Source of the DNA: Zygnema cylindricum
Taxonomy: Eukaryota > Streptophyta > Zygnematophyceae > Zygnematales > Zygnemataceae
DNA length: 64,000 nucleotides
Reading direction: 5' to 3'
Assembly (NCBI GenBank): GCA_037447655.1
Contig: JBBHKE010000295.1
Coordinates: forward strand, 5,001-69,000
Below the pieces are notes generated by a model, which saw nothing but the letters and a program-made list of their open reading frames with translations, searched no databases and was not told the origin of the DNA. Positions 42,679-54,605 of the stretch are shown here, in pieces; within the stretch, counting starts at the first letter, position 1, and every line of letters begins with the position of its first letter. A program made the position numbers and the translations under genes.

Positions 42679-42955
42679 TGCTGCCATTTGGAACTGAGAA
42701 AATAAGCCTTGTAAGGGCAGATCCTTTCTCTTACGAACATATTGTAGCTGTTTCCATGTCGTATACAAGCAGTTTCACAGCGGCGTAACAGTTGAATCTG
42801 AGCTTCTCTATTTCCACAGAGAAACAAAGTGCTGCCATTTGGAACTGGAAAATAAGCCTTTGCACGGACAGATCCTCACCGTTACAAGCATATTGTAACT
42901 GATTCCGTGTCATATACATGTATCTTTACGGGAGCGTAACAGCTGACTTTTAGTT
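42679..42955. repeat. Tandem duplication, period 151 bp
   Basis: TGCTGCCATTTGGAACTG starts at 42679 and 42830. The copies share AAAATAAGCCTT, GGCAGATCCT/GACAGATCCT, CATATTGTAGCTG/CATATTGTAACTG and GCGTAACAG, with roughly 80% identity by eye. It borders the left end of the transposon nest. Confidence 0.75.
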
Positions 42956-43288
42956 TTATAAGGGAATTGCTAGTCGCAGAGACGATTTTTGCTGCGCGCA
43001 GATAGTTGTCAGAAATTGTACATTTGAAGTACGGTTTCGTACAATCTACGTACCTTTAAGCTCAAATTTGACGGTCAAGCCGTCGAACAAACTTTGACTG
43101 GCGAAATATTGTAACGGCGGTTAAAAAACTGTCGCGCTTGCGAACGTCGACCGTCATGAAAAAAAAAACAATTCACACGGCCGACGCAGGTTTACTGTAA
43201 CAGAACTGTGGCAGCCACCCAGCCACATATAAATAAAGGGAATTGATAATGGCAGTGACTGTTTTGGTTGCGGACAGTCCCTTACGTC

Positions 43289-44175
43289 TAGTGTTGTGTA
43301 TCGGTAAAGCAATTATCGCGATAACACCTATACCGATAGTTATCGGTTATCGAACGGTCAGCGGTCCCGATATATTTGTACTTTCTGTACTTTCTGTCCG
43401 GAGTGCTTTCTGTCCGGTAAACTGAACGGTAAATTTACGAGAAATGTACGGTTTTTTACGGGAAATGTACGGAATTTGACAAAAAAAATGCGTTGCACTT
43501 TGTAGTACTTTTTAGGCGGTTAACTAAACATAAAATTTACGGGAACGTACGAAATATTACTGATAAACTGATTATCATGGAACGGTAAAAAGACGGCAGA
43601 CACAAATTACAACGGATGCAAAATAACATTATGCGCGCCGCCGGAATCGAACGAACGACATTCAATGAGAAAATACGAGCGGACAGTAAGCGTGAGCGCC
43701 GACATCTCGGAATGGCTTTTTTGGCGGCCTTTGCCAAAAAAGCCTATGGATTGACACGTGGCAGGTTTCCAGTGGATCCCAAAAAATAAAGGGACAAAGC
43801 CACGGCGTCAGATGTGAAAGGGACATTGTTTTAACTGGAGCCGTACTAAAGCCGTACACATATTATGCCGGCTACTGTACTTTCGGCTTGTACAAATGAT
43901 CTGATTAGTAGGTACCTCAGGGGTTGTGAGTAGGGCGCGTCGGGGGAATAAGACGTACAGTTGAGTGTACACGCCATACATTTATCTGTACAGCTCGTAC
44001 AGTTATCGCCGATAGTTATCGTTATCGACATTATCGCCGATAAGTAGCCGATATTATCGGCTACATATCGGCGATAAGACCGATAGCGATATATCCTACC
44101 AATATATCGATTATCAGATCCCCGAAAAAAGGCCCATATCCGTTATCGGCAAATCCTTACCGATACACAACACTA
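43289..44175. mobile_element. hAT-like non-autonomous element with 8-bp target duplication
   Basis: Perfect 19-bp terminal inverted repeats, TAGTGTTGTGTATCGGTAA at 43289 and its complement ending at 44175, are flanked on both sides by CTTACGTC (43281-43288 and 44176-44183). An 8-bp duplication with TAGTG ends is the hAT hallmark. Both subterminal regions are crowded with TATCG/CGATA motifs (43305-43355, 43990-44150), as hAT transposase-binding regions often are. It is 887 bp with no transposase. The inside carries the GTACTTTCTGTCCGG repeat also found at 526-700. It sits within the left arm of the foldback element. Confidence 0.9.
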
Positions 44176-44463
44176 CTTACGTCATTTTGTCAAAAAACGT
44201 ACGCTTAAACACACATGTACAAATAAAGCACCGTTGAATACAAATTTGACGGTCAATCGGTTGAACAACTTTGGCTTTGAAAAAAAAAATCAACCGCTTA
44301 AAATTATGCCGCGCTAGCGAACGTCGACCGTCATAATAAATTTAGCTATTCACACGGCCGGCGAACGTTTACGGTAACAAAAATGCGACAACCACATGTA
44401 AATAAAAAGTGTTGCAGACAATCACTTTTTGTCGTTATGTGAGCTCCACGGTGAGAGAACTTA

Positions 44464-45426
44464 GGGTACTTTCGCATGTGCTAAAGTTACAATTATTTTC
44501 CGTCGTTTTCCTCCATAACTTCAAAAAAAACGAGAAAATCACCAGCAGTACCAACAAAAATGAAATTAACACCGTACAAGTTACGTTTCTTTACAACTTT
44601 AAATGTATTGCAGTTTGTCGTCTAGCGCGAAGTATTTGTCGTCTAGCGCATTTCTACCCACTTTCGCGTCCTTCCAGCTCATCTTCAAACTTTATTTCAA
44701 ATCACCTCGCGAGGTGATTTTAAATAAAGTTCCATGAGGTAAACGAATAGGCGGATGATTTCGCACGTGCCGAAAGTTTGATACAATTTTTGAGCACGGA
44801 GTACCAAAAAAAAAAACCCACCGCACGTTTACAGCCTGTGCGTACTGTTTTCCGCGCACTGTATTTCGTACACGGGCCGCGGAGGGGGTTTCGACCAACA
44901 AACGCCATTTCGCAAAAGCGAAGTCCGTGAAAGCGCCTCTCTCTCTCCTTCTCCCTCTCCTCGCGTCTATCTCACAATTCTTGCAATGAGAAAAGGCAAG
45001 AAAGGTATCAAATGAAAGATCTATAAAAAATATTTTGTTTTGGTTGTCTTTTAGCCTACTTTGGTGGCAAGTAGAGTGAGAACGGACGAAAAAACAGAAT
45101 CGGGAAACCATGGAGGAATGTTTTGGAATTAGTGACGTCGACGCTATCATAAGTACGCGTGACGTCAAAATGTCACAAACCCTAAACATCTACAATGTCA
45201 CAAGTAGCTAAACGTCTACAACCGTCTCTGTTTTGTAAACGTCATCGATTGTCGCGAGTTTTGTTCGCGTCTACAATCGTCACAAATTATACCCACGTCT
45301 ACATCCGTCACAATCTAAAGTTACGATTTCATTTCTTTACATACGAATGCTCTGAAATCTATACGGAGAAACTTCGCTAAAAAACAAATTAACATGACTA
45401 AGTTTCGGTTACATGCGAAAATACCC
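44464..45426. mobile_element. PIF/Harbinger-like element with TTA target duplication (copy 3)
   Basis: The left end GGGTACTTTCGCATGT (44464-44479) and right end ACATGCGAAAATACCC (45411-45426) are inverted repeats with one mismatch. They are flanked by TTA (44461-44463 and 45427-45429). The empty site survives in the opposite arm of the host foldback element (ACTTAGCCGC read on the minus strand near 47330), which confirms both insertion and duplication. It is 963 bp and non-coding. Its right third contains the CGTCTACAATCGTCAC repeats shared with 1-279 and 19560-19993. Confidence 0.8.
44688..44731. repeat. 44-bp palindrome with one mismatched pair
   Basis: The core AAATCACCTC|GCGAGGTGATTT is perfect over 22 bp (44699-44720). 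One mismatched pair follows, then ACTTTATTT pairs with AAATAAAGT. Looser similarity extends further out on both sides. It lies inside the Harbinger-like element and would form a cruciform or a strong hairpin. Confidence 0.85.
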
Positions 45427-46690
45427 TTAGCCGCAAAATTGAAATTTAATCGTGTAATCGTTACATTGAACTTAGACGCATAGTGAAACGAAACAATTTT
45501 AAACTGAAGTATAGTACTATAAGTTTCGTACAGAAATATTATAACGCACGAAACGAAATAAACTGTTATAATAAAACGAACCATATCATTTGAAATTAAA
45601 TGAAAAAAATGCACGTCGTCACTCACGACGAAATCGAGCCACACTATATACGAATCAACATCTTACATCGACAGCGAAATGTTAGGATATTGGGCGAATC
45701 GGCGTCGGCGGAAATCGCGCCGTCAAATGTTTTGTTTGGTTCGCATCAGACCCTTAGTTATGTGTTGTTTCATTTGATACTGTAATTATGTGTCGGTTCG
45801 GTTTGGTGCGAGCGCCGAGTGGTTTTCATTTGTACGAATCGCACGCTTGTCGATTTCAAAGAAATGTTGGTTCGCGATGTTGACACCCACAGACTACCTA
45901 AAACTTGCTGTGTTTCAGACAACACAGGTTACTCCAAAATATACAAAAGCACCTCAAACTGCACCAGTATGCAATATGTACTCGACACTATAACTTCCCA
46001 AAGTTACAGCCTCATCCACAAATGAATCCTAGAGATATGAGCTCCATAGTTTCCCAAAAACAGTTGACAGCTTATCAAACTAACCAAGTAAATCTCTCAC
46101 ATAATTCTACAGAAACAACAAAACAGAATGAAACTACACAACAATATATTTTCTATATCATAAAACATTCACACAAAGTTTCATATCAAGATATCATTCA
46201 GAGTGATCACACTGACAGGTCAAAGATGCAGAAAAACAGTCTGCCGTTACTTTGAAAAACTCAGATGATAATTATAATAAAACTAAGTCCTACAAGTTTA
46301 TACTCACAAAGTTATCTATTGAGACCTAACCAATAAAATAGCTACACGTGTAACTAAGTATTGTACTAAATACAGACAATGTACGTCAACGGTACGATTA
46401 CTGTACCGGAGGTGCGTCCAAACCCTAATTATGACTCTTATCTAATTTCACTATTGCAACCCTAAAAACTAATTCACTACATACAAATTAGAGTTGTTTC
46501 AGATATTTACAAATACGAGCCGTACATGAATTGTGCAACTTGCTTAGTCAGCAATTAGTGAGTCCGTCCAAACGACTGTAAGCGTTTGTACAACTCTACT
46601 TCGAATTTGCGAATCGCCGTTAGATGTAGAGTAAATCTTAGCAGTGATTGACACGTGTCCAGTAGCTTTGTCCGAATGTGGTCCCACTTT

Positions 46691-46855
46691 GAATCGAGTC
46701 AGTCGACTCGATACGTATCCGTTTTTGTCGCGTGTGTCAGCATAGGTCACATAAGTCCAACCGAGTGTGGTCATGTGGAACGAAGCACCTGAGCGCGTAC
46801 GGCGTGCTTCGTCACTTGTGGTCCCGCGTGAATCGTGTTCGTCGACACGATTCGA
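46691..46855. repeat. Pair of related hairpins in a 139-bp duplication
   Basis: Hairpin 1: ATCGAGTC (46693-46700), loop AGTC, GACTCGAT (46705-46712). Hairpin 2: GAATCGTGT (46830-46838), loop TCGTCG, ACACGATTC (46845-46853). Both follow GTGGTCCC. When the two are aligned, one A-T pair of the stem has become T-A with both sides changed. Confidence 0.65.
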
Positions 46856-47486
46856 ATCAACGGTCATTACGGCAGTCCGTACCATATATTTCCTTTAAAT
46901 GTGATTCAGATTATGTTCGTCCGACTAAGCAAATCCATTTGTCCGATGTACGACGCGTGTAAATGGTCGTCGGGATTTTTCCGTAAAACCTGTATAAACT
47001 TCGACTGCCGACACGTGTCCCTGCAGAAGTACAACATACTCAAGACTACTTCTGCTACTGTCATACTATATATGGTAAGTATTACATCATGCTTCCCAAA
47101 AATATTCTAAGTCCCAAAAGTCTCCGCTCACAGCCTCATCTACTGAGGACTAAAGCTTTCAAATTACAACACGCGAAGCGTGACGCGATATTTTCGTCTG
47201 CGGAAATATTTTATGTGTACGACAAACCGACAATATTTCCGTATGAGACTTCAGTTTCAAGAGGATTAGTTTCACTTTGGGTCTAAGTTCAATGTAACGC
47301 TTAGACGATTAAATTTCAATTTTGCGGCTAAGTGCTCTCAGTCTCTCACCGTGGAGCTCACATAACGAGAAAAAGTGATTGTCTGCAACACTTTTTATTT
47401 ACATGTAGTTGTTGCAGTTTTGTTACCGTAAACGTTCGCCAACCGTGTGAATAACTAAATTTATTATGACGGTCGACGTTCGGAAG

Positions 47487-48455
47487 TGTAACAGGATCTC
47501 CTACCTCTCAGAAAATCCCATTACTACAAACAATCCCAACCACACATTCCACACATTGGAAAATACACATCCACATTGGACAACACTCACACAAGGATAA
47601 ACTTTAAATTAGAAGAAGCTTCTGTCCACATAACATTAGCTTGGTCTCTTGCCCTCGTGGCTCAACCCTTCTTATTAAAGTGTTTTCCACTACTCTCCAC
47701 TCTTAATAATTTTATCTTTTAACTACTAAAACACTATTTAGTTAGTAATAGATTTCAATGCAAAATGCCTTTTCTCCAATTTGGTATTAATCGCTCAGGA
47801 CCAAGATCACCCGGAATTTCCACAAACTTTTCCCAAAGGAAAAGATGTCTACTCTCCTCTTACACTTCACTATTTATCCATCATCGCCCTGGACTCGCCA
47901 GGCCAGAGTCAACACTCCGTTTTAACAGGCTTTTACCTGGGCCAATCATTGATCAGCAAAGACTCAGACTGACCAATGCAAAAACGTGCGAAATCTCTTA
48001 CTAACTACTTAGCACTTTACTAACCAATCAAACGTTACGTTTCACTACGTAACATTTACGTGCAAAAGTGCGCGCCAAACGAAACGCGACTTCGCACAAT
48101 CGTGCGTATCAAATTTCGCACGTGAAACTTCCAACGAAATTCCCTTAAGTAAAAGTGACGTTTCGTACTAAAATTTGTACAAAACGAACCACCGTGCATA
48201 CTAAACGTTTCGTTAGAACTTTATGAAACGTACACACGTAATTTCGGTACTAATTTGACCCTTAACCCGTTTCAATGATACCCACTTGTTATTAAGACCC
48301 CACGCTATCACCTAAATACACCCATCGCTATAACTTTTAAAATATAACTCCAAATAGCGTGATTCTTTCGCGGACGTCTACCAAATTTAGTACTCTATAA
48401 TCATAATACCTAAATACCCCTTTATAAACAAGTTCGATCCGCTATTACTGTTACA
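47487..48455 (-). mobile_element. Gypsy-1 LTR, left copy (3' LTR of the minus-strand element)
   Basis: 969 bp, starting TGTAACAGG and ending TGTTACA, flanked inward by the purine tract AAGGAGGGGATGA (minus strand, about 48456-48468). It matches 54606-55574 with about 3% substitutions by eye. Insertion cuts the right arm of the foldback element at 47486. Confidence 0.9.
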
Positions 48456-48542
48456 TCATCCCCTCCTTATTTTTAACTTACCTTAGTTAAACACCTTTAA
48501 TTCTCAAGACGAGACTACTATATTATTATCCCTCCAATATCT

Positions 48543-48998
48543 CTATAAAAACTCAGAATTTTTATCCTCTAAAGTCAACTCATCCTCAGGCCTTCCTAGA
48601 TAATGCACTTGCCAGAATATAGTATCACCAACCTTCAACCGTTGACCAACCCAATCTATTACCCATTTGTGGACTTCAAGTTGTATAATTATTGAGGGAT
48701 CCAATTCCAATTCTCTTTCAGTTGGTCGAAGATTCGCTGGTTTCAGTTTGCTGATGTGTATCACAGGATGAATTTTTGTTGAAGGCGGGAAGAACAATTT
48801 GGCATCAACTGACGATATCATCTCGATTACAGTAAATGGTCCAATGTACTTAGGGGCAAATTTCCCCGTAGGATCCGATTGTCCCTCAATCTTACAACTG
48901 TAATGAGTTGTAGAAAGCCAAACCTTGTCACCTGTGCGTAACACCCAATCACCCCGTTTGCGGTTAGCATTTAATTCTTGCCTCCTTTGTGCCTCCAC
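48543..48998 (-). pseudogene. Gypsy-1 integrase C-terminal part with chromodomain-like end
   Basis: GDKVWLSTTHYSCKIEGQS, APKYIGPFTVIEMI and HPVIHISKLKPA form the gypsy integrase C-terminal (GPY/F) module. They are followed by WVIDWVGQRLKVGD, TIFWQVHYLGRPEDELTLE, a divergent chromodomain (one aromatic-cage-like W retained). The frame ends at TTTTTATAGAG near 48540. Separated from the integrase core by stops at about 49070 and 49212. Confidence 0.75.
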
Positions 48999-49211
48999 TA
49001 ATGAATCTCGGACAGTTTTCCAAATTGTTTGAACGTATTCCCAAAACTCGGTTCCAGAACCCTTATTCTTTTAAGTGACCCCTGTTATTAAGTCCAATGC
49101 TTCTCTAGGTTGGTATCCGTATGCAACTTTAAATGGCGAGAATCCTGTTCTAGCATGTTTACATGAATTGTATGCAAATTCCATTAATGGCAGTCTAGAT
49201 TCCCATGTGTT

Positions 49212-50110
49212 CTAAACTCCACTGCAAACAGTCCTAAGCATTTCCTCTAGTGTACGGTTCATCCTTTCTGTCTGTCCATCTTTATGAGGATGATAAGCCG
49301 TACTCATTTTCAATTCAGAGCCTAAATTTGGCTGTAATTGTTTCCAAAAAGCAGACGTAAATTTAGAATCTCTATCACTGACTATAGATAGACGAACTCC
49401 ATGATGTCTGACCACGTTGTCAAAATATAACTTTGCAATATCTACAACTGAATGAGTGGTTTTGCAAGGGATAAAGATTGCCATTTTACTGAACCTATCG
49501 ACTACGACCATGATACTGTCATTCCTTTTAGATGTAGCAGACAACCTAACAATAAAATCCATACTGACAGATTCCCACGGTCTTTCGGGATATCCAAAGG
49601 TTTTAAGAGACCTTTAAGTTTTTGGGTATTGGGTTTACTTTGTTGGCAAGGGACACAACTTTCCACATGTTTTGACACCTCCTTTGCCATCCAAGGCCAA
49701 AATAATCTACTTTGCAATCGACTAAGATTTTTATCTCGACCTAGATGTCCTAAATGCTCATGAGCTTCCCGTAAAATTTGTTTTCTTAAGTCTCCCACTT
49801 CAAGAATGCATAATCTATCCCCATTTTGCAAATACAGTAAACCATCCTCTAGTCTAAAGTTTTTGACATGTCTCTCATTCAATGGGTCAGAATTCCCTCC
49901 CGAAATGTTCTTGTAAATCACAACAAAATAAGGATCTTTATCATAACCATTTCTAACCGTATCTAAAAACAATTCATCTTGAACCATAACACTTATTTCA
50001 AAACATCTACTTAAAGGATCTGCGACTACATTTGTCTTCCCAAGAATATGTCTGACATTAAATTTGAAATATGCCAATTTCTGCATCCACCTAACCTGTC
50101 TACCAGTCAT
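49212..50110 (-). pseudogene. Gypsy-1 integrase core
   Basis: The zinc-binding domain H-x3-H ... C-x2-C is present (HEHLGHLGRDKN, CVPCQQSK). The catalytic core shows D in VVVDRFSKMAIF, D in SDRDSKF and E in GQTERMNRTLEE. There is a frame change near 49500-49560 and a stop after TVCSGV. Catalytic residues are all still present, so decay is recent. Confidence 0.85.
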
Positions 50111-50125
50111 AATCTGCGCATCACT

Positions 50126-50893
50126 TCATCTTTGTAAATAAGAGAGTGATTTATTATCACAGTGAACTGTAAATTCTTTATTATGCAAATAACAACGCCA
50201 TTTCACCGATGCATGTACAATTGCAAGTAATTTTTTTTCCTGTGCTGTATAGTTCTTTTCAGCATTTTTAAATTTTCTGGACTCAAAAGCAATAGGATGA
50301 AAGTGTTTGCCGACTTTTTGACTTATGACTGCACCTAGACCTTTATCAGATGCATGAACCATAACACTTATTTCAAAACATCTACTTAAAGGATCTGCGA
50401 CTACATTTGTCTTCCCAGGAATATGTCTGACATTAAATTTGAAATATGCCAATTTCTGCATCCACCTAACCTGTCTACCAGTCATAATCTGCGCATCACT
50501 TAATCTTTGTAAATAAGAGAGTGATTTATTATCACAGTGAACTGTAAATTCTTTATTATGCAAATAACAACGCCATTTCACTAATGCATGTACAATTGCA
50601 AGTAATTTTTTTTCCTGTGCTGTATAGTTCTTTTCAGCATCATTAAATTTTCTGGACTCAAAAGCAATAGGATGAAAGTGTTTGCCGACTTTTTGACTTA
50701 TGACTGCACCTAGACCTTTATCAGATGCATCTGTAGTGATTAGAACTTCAAATTCTCCGGCACGGTCAAGATACACCAGTGTAGGGGCAAAGGTCAACTT
50801 CCCTTTTAATTCCTCGAATGCTCCATCTTGATCAGCTCCCCACACAAACGTCCTTTTCTCCCGAAGTAAATCCGTCAAAGGTGCGGCGATCAT
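50126..50893 (-). pseudogene. Gypsy-1 RNase H region with in-frame 375-bp duplication
   Basis: RNase H residues appear in TTDASDKGLGAVISQK and TVHCDNKSLSYLQR. The block from HASDKGLGAVISQ through the connection segment DPLSRCFEISVMV is present twice: repeat starts at 49981 and 50356, exactly 375 bp (125 codons) apart, so the frame stays open. The copies differ by a few bases (KFNDAEKNY/KFKNAEKNY, VHALVKW/VHASVKW). Such a doubled RNase H is unlikely to be functional. Confidence 0.85.
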
Positions 50894-51036
50894 ACTTAAT
50901 TCCTGATAAATTTTTTGTAATAAGTGGCCAATCCCAAAAACGATCTAACTTCTGTGACATTAGTAGGTTGTTTCCGATTTTGGATTGCTAAAATTTTGGA
51001 TGGGTCTGTTTTAACACCTTCCCCACTAACTATGTG

Positions 51037-51735
51037 TCATAAAAATAATTGTTCACTTTTAAGAAAACTAGATTTTGACAATTTTCTATATAATTTTCTT
51101 TCCCTTAACCTTTCCAAAACTTTTTTTAAATGAATTATATGTTGTTCTTTAGATTCACTATAAACTAAAATATCATCTATAAACACTTGGACAAACTCAT
51201 CTATGTAATCTGAAAAGGTTTGGTTCATTAATCTTTGGTAAGTAGGCGGTGCATTCGTTAAGCCGAATGGCATCACTATCCATTCGAAATGACCCACCTT
51301 AGGCTTGAAAGCAGTTTTATCGACATCTTCAATTCTAATCGGCACCTGATTAAAGCCACTACGCAAGTCAATCAACGAAAATACTTTAGCACCTTTTAAA
51401 CGATCTATCAAATCAGAAATTAAAGGTAACGGATATTTATCCATCACCGTAATCTTATTCAGACTACGATAATCCTCACACATTCTCAACGTTCCGTCTT
51501 TCTTTTTGACGAAGAGAACGTGTGCTCCGTACGGTGATTTGCTGGGCTGAATATGTCCTTTCTCTAAGAGTTCTTTGATCTGTTTCTTTAACTCCTCCTG
51601 CTCAAAGAAACTGTGTTTATAAATTCCTGTGACAAGAGGATTACATCCAGGTTCAAGGTTAATAACATGTTCTACATCTCGGGAAGGTGGCCTTTCGCGA
51701 GGGTAAATCACTTGGGAAAACATCTTGAAATTCAA
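51037..51735 (-). pseudogene. Gypsy-1 reverse transcriptase
   Basis: [67 protein letters not shown] and [10 protein letters not shown] give the full palm with the catalytic DD intact. The frame is lost at about 51037, before RNase H. Confidence 0.9.
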
Positions 51736-52564
51736 AAATCAAATCCTTAACAGCAACATCAGATGTATTAATGTCAGTTACAAAATCAGATTTTAGATTT
51801 TCGAAAGTTTTAGTGGTATCTGATTTAGTGATGACATCAATGTTTATGTTTTCTCCCCCTCTTTCATCAGTAACTGCCTCAGTTACTAATAACAAGAAAT
51901 GATGATTTGTTTTATCTTTTAAGTGTTTTTTAAATTGTTTAGCAGATATCAAACCTTCCACTCCCAATCTGGTTATGTTATTTATATGATTCCTATGCAA
52001 TTTCTTAGGAGATAATGCTTGCAAAACCTTCCAACCGTTTTCAGACCTCACTTTCAAGGTGTTAATTTCCCAATTAATTTGAGGATAGTGTTCAGTTAAC
52101 CAAGCCTTTCCCAAAATTAGTTCTTCACTTCCCAAATTCATTATTTCACACACAACTTTCATTTTATGACCCTGGATATCAACTTCTATCGTGTCAGTTT
52201 GTAAGTCTAATGTGGACTTATTACCATTTGCCACTTGAACATGTAAAGGCTTTTCCTTTATGACAGTAGGAATTTTATTTTCCTCTATAAACTTATATGA
52301 AATAAAATTATGTGTGGCACCTGAATCAACCATTACTCTCAACGGTTTTCTTTCCACTAATGACTCGAATCTAATCAAACTGTGTCTGGTGTCATCATTA
52401 CTTAATTGTCCTAACAAAGGTTTGTTGTTGAGAATTTCATCAGAAGGATTCCTTAAACTATACAGTGTAGTGAGAATCATAATAAATTCAGCTATCCTAA
52501 CTTTTCCATTCATTAATTTGCCCTCCAAAGTTAACTCTTTAAATTCTGGATCCGGTTGACTCAA
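51659..52564 (-). pseudogene. Gypsy-1 aspartic protease region
   Basis: The retropepsin active site MVDSGATHNFISYKF is intact, and ILGKAWLTEHYPQINWE marks the second half of the domain. The frame overlaps the reverse-transcriptase frame by about 75 bp in another register, near RKATFPRC. Confidence 0.85.
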
Positions 52565-52574
52565 CTGAGGACTT

Positions 52575-53887
52575 TCAGTTAGTCTTTTCCGTTTCCCACC
52601 TCCTAGCTAGGTATAATGCAATATCCTCTTGGAGACCTTCATTTACATCGACTAATTTGAGAGAACCTTTATCTGTACAGTCTTTAGCGTAATGATCTGG
52701 ACCTCCGTATTTGAAACAAGTGACTTTTTTTTTGGGTTTTATACAATCCCTACTAAAATGTCCCTCCTCTCCACATTTATAACAGTTAATCTTTTTCAGT
52801 TGTGCACACTCAAATGCTCTATGACCCTTTCTCTGACAAATAGTGCATGTGGGGATGGTAAGGTTAGGCTTCTGGGCATTAATGCTTGGTTTAGGACTTT
52901 TAATGTACCCTCCTCTATTGTTAAATTTATTTCCTGCATTAACACTATGTCCACCCCTTTGATTTCCCCTAAAGATATTTTGCCTATTCACCAGACCAGC
53001 ATTCAGACCCTCTTCCACAAATTCCTCCTCATCCCACTCTAATACTTCATTCAAATTACCCCTGAGTGATCGAGTTTCCCGATTATACCCCAACTGATCC
53101 TCTAATTCCAATGACTTATCTTGTAATTCCTTCAAATTATTAAATTTTTGATGTTTTGGTTCTGATTTCAATATAGGATTCAAATAGTTCAAGAAATGCA
53201 ATTTAGCCATTTCATCAGTCAAACCTATGACATGAATACTAGATGAGTCAAATTCCACAATATAATCCATCACGGATCCAGTCTGCTTACAATTCAGCCA
53301 CTTTTCTTCCATTCTGGATTTAAAAGTGACAGACAAGAAATGCGATTTGATCGCGATTTTAAAAGTTTCCCAATCAGCATTATCACGAATCAATTTAGAC
53401 CTTCTCTGGGTATAATACCAAATCTAAGAATCGCCTTTCAAGCAGTTAACAGCAAAAGAAGTGTAATCATCACGATCACAATTTCTAGACTCCAAATAAT
53501 ATTCTATATAAAAAATCCAAGCATCCAACTCCTCAATCCTCTTACCATCAAACGATGGTGCCTCACTAATAGACAATTTCAGATCCCTTATCTTCTTAGG
53601 TCTATCATGATCATCCTCCCTAAAACTGGCATTCCTTTTATACTCTCACCCTTTTGGTCATTCATATCATTCTTGGTCTGAATTAAGTTAATAAGTTCAT
53701 CTAATTTCTCATTTGAAACATTTCCATTTTCTTTAACAACTTTTAATTCACTTTTCAATTCGGAAATGGTTTCATCCACAGCGGCAGCATGATTATTAAA
53801 TCTTTTGACCAATTTCACTGTCATTTTATTCAACACATTCAACGCATTCTCCATTTCACGTTTCCATGCAGAATTTGCCATTATCAC
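52575..53887 (-). pseudogene. Gypsy-1 gag with three zinc knuckles
   Basis: Begins at Met 53887 (MIMANSAWKREMENALNVL) with a coiled-coil-like N-terminus. After a frame break near 53400-53590 the capsid (WLNCKQTGSVMDYIVEFD) and nucleocapsid follow. Knuckles: CTICQRKGHRAFEC, CYKCGEEGHFSRDC and CFKYGGPDHYAKDC. The third has Tyr in place of its second Cys and may not bind zinc. Confidence 0.85.
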
Positions 53888-54605
53888 ACAATGAAATCAA
53901 GCAAAAGATAGATAGAGTATAATTTCCTAATGAAATTTGATGCAGATTTGAAGTCCTCAAATTGTTTCAATCCAAGACTTCTTCTCCTTAACAAATTCTT
54001 TAAAAGGATCAAGATCTGAGAAATTAAAAAGACATTGACAGTAAATTAGTACAAATTCAAATTTTCAATTTCCCAACATTGAAACAGAAGGTAAGAATTT
54101 CCCCATAAATTTTGCAACAGCAAAATTGAAATCAATCAAAAGTAACAATTTAGGGTTTGAAAAGTTTTGAGTCATTTCTAGACTCCTTTGCTCTTGAAGA
54201 AGTAAAGTACTCCACTTTCCTTCTCCTCCATTAGCAAATTTCCACTTCCCACTAGATCAGGATCTTTTACTCTCTAATCCTCACATCCTCACCCTTCATT
54301 GCTTTAGGCCCTCCCTCTAGACATGAATCATTGCTAAGAGAAGGCAAGTTTGTTTGGCCTCTAGGTAATTGGAGTGAGCTTCAGCGGTGGCTACACTGCC
54401 CACCCAGCCTTAGTCCTTAGGACCTAAGCAGGCCCCACATCTAACCAGCGGCCGTTGGCAGTGTGGTCACTTAGTTTCCCTCCAATCCCCTACCACTCAC
54501 ATTGTGGTTCCACCAACCCGTGTCAGAGCACCCTTACCGGTCACGGCAGTCGATTTTCGGGTGAGCAAGCTTCTCTTTGGCTTTTAACCAAGCTCCGATA
54601 CCATA
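53888..54605 (-). other. Gypsy-1 leader with primer-binding site
   Basis: Untranslated leader between the 5' LTR and gag. The primer-binding site TGGTATCGGAGCT is at 54591-54603, two bases from the LTR. The CACTGCCCACCCAGCC / GGCAGTGTGGTCAC stretch at about 54399-54475 could fold. No coding is seen. Confidence 0.75.

Larger units (their letters stand above)
42960..47486. mobile_element. Long-arm foldback (MULE-like) element, outer layer of the nest
   Basis: The sequence at 44318-44460 (CGAACGTCGACCGTCATAAT, TTCACACGGCCGGCGAACGT, GTGTTGCAGACAATCAC) recurs inverted at 47340-47482. The arm continues inward at 45427-45500 (TTAGCCGCAAAATTGAAATT), which pairs with about 47280-47335 once a 966-bp insertion is removed. 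The outer left arm is a tandem repeat of about 280 bp (42960-43238 and 43239 onward), with CAAATTTGACGGTCAA ... CGACCGTCAT ... ACACGGCCG in both units. The right arm is cut at 47487 by a gypsy LTR. No transposase is seen in 45500-47280, so the element is non-autonomous. Long arms with tandem repeats suggest a Mutator-like or Foldback type; the true ends and TSD are not determined. Confidence 0.6.

Noticed and set aside
43620-43650. tRNA-like T-arm (GTTCGATTCC on the minus strand)
   Set aside because: No matching stem, anticodon arm or A box around it.
46544-46962. Frames of 76-113 codons inside the foldback element as a transposase
   Set aside because: No DDE motif or zinc finger is seen, and the frames overlap on both strands.
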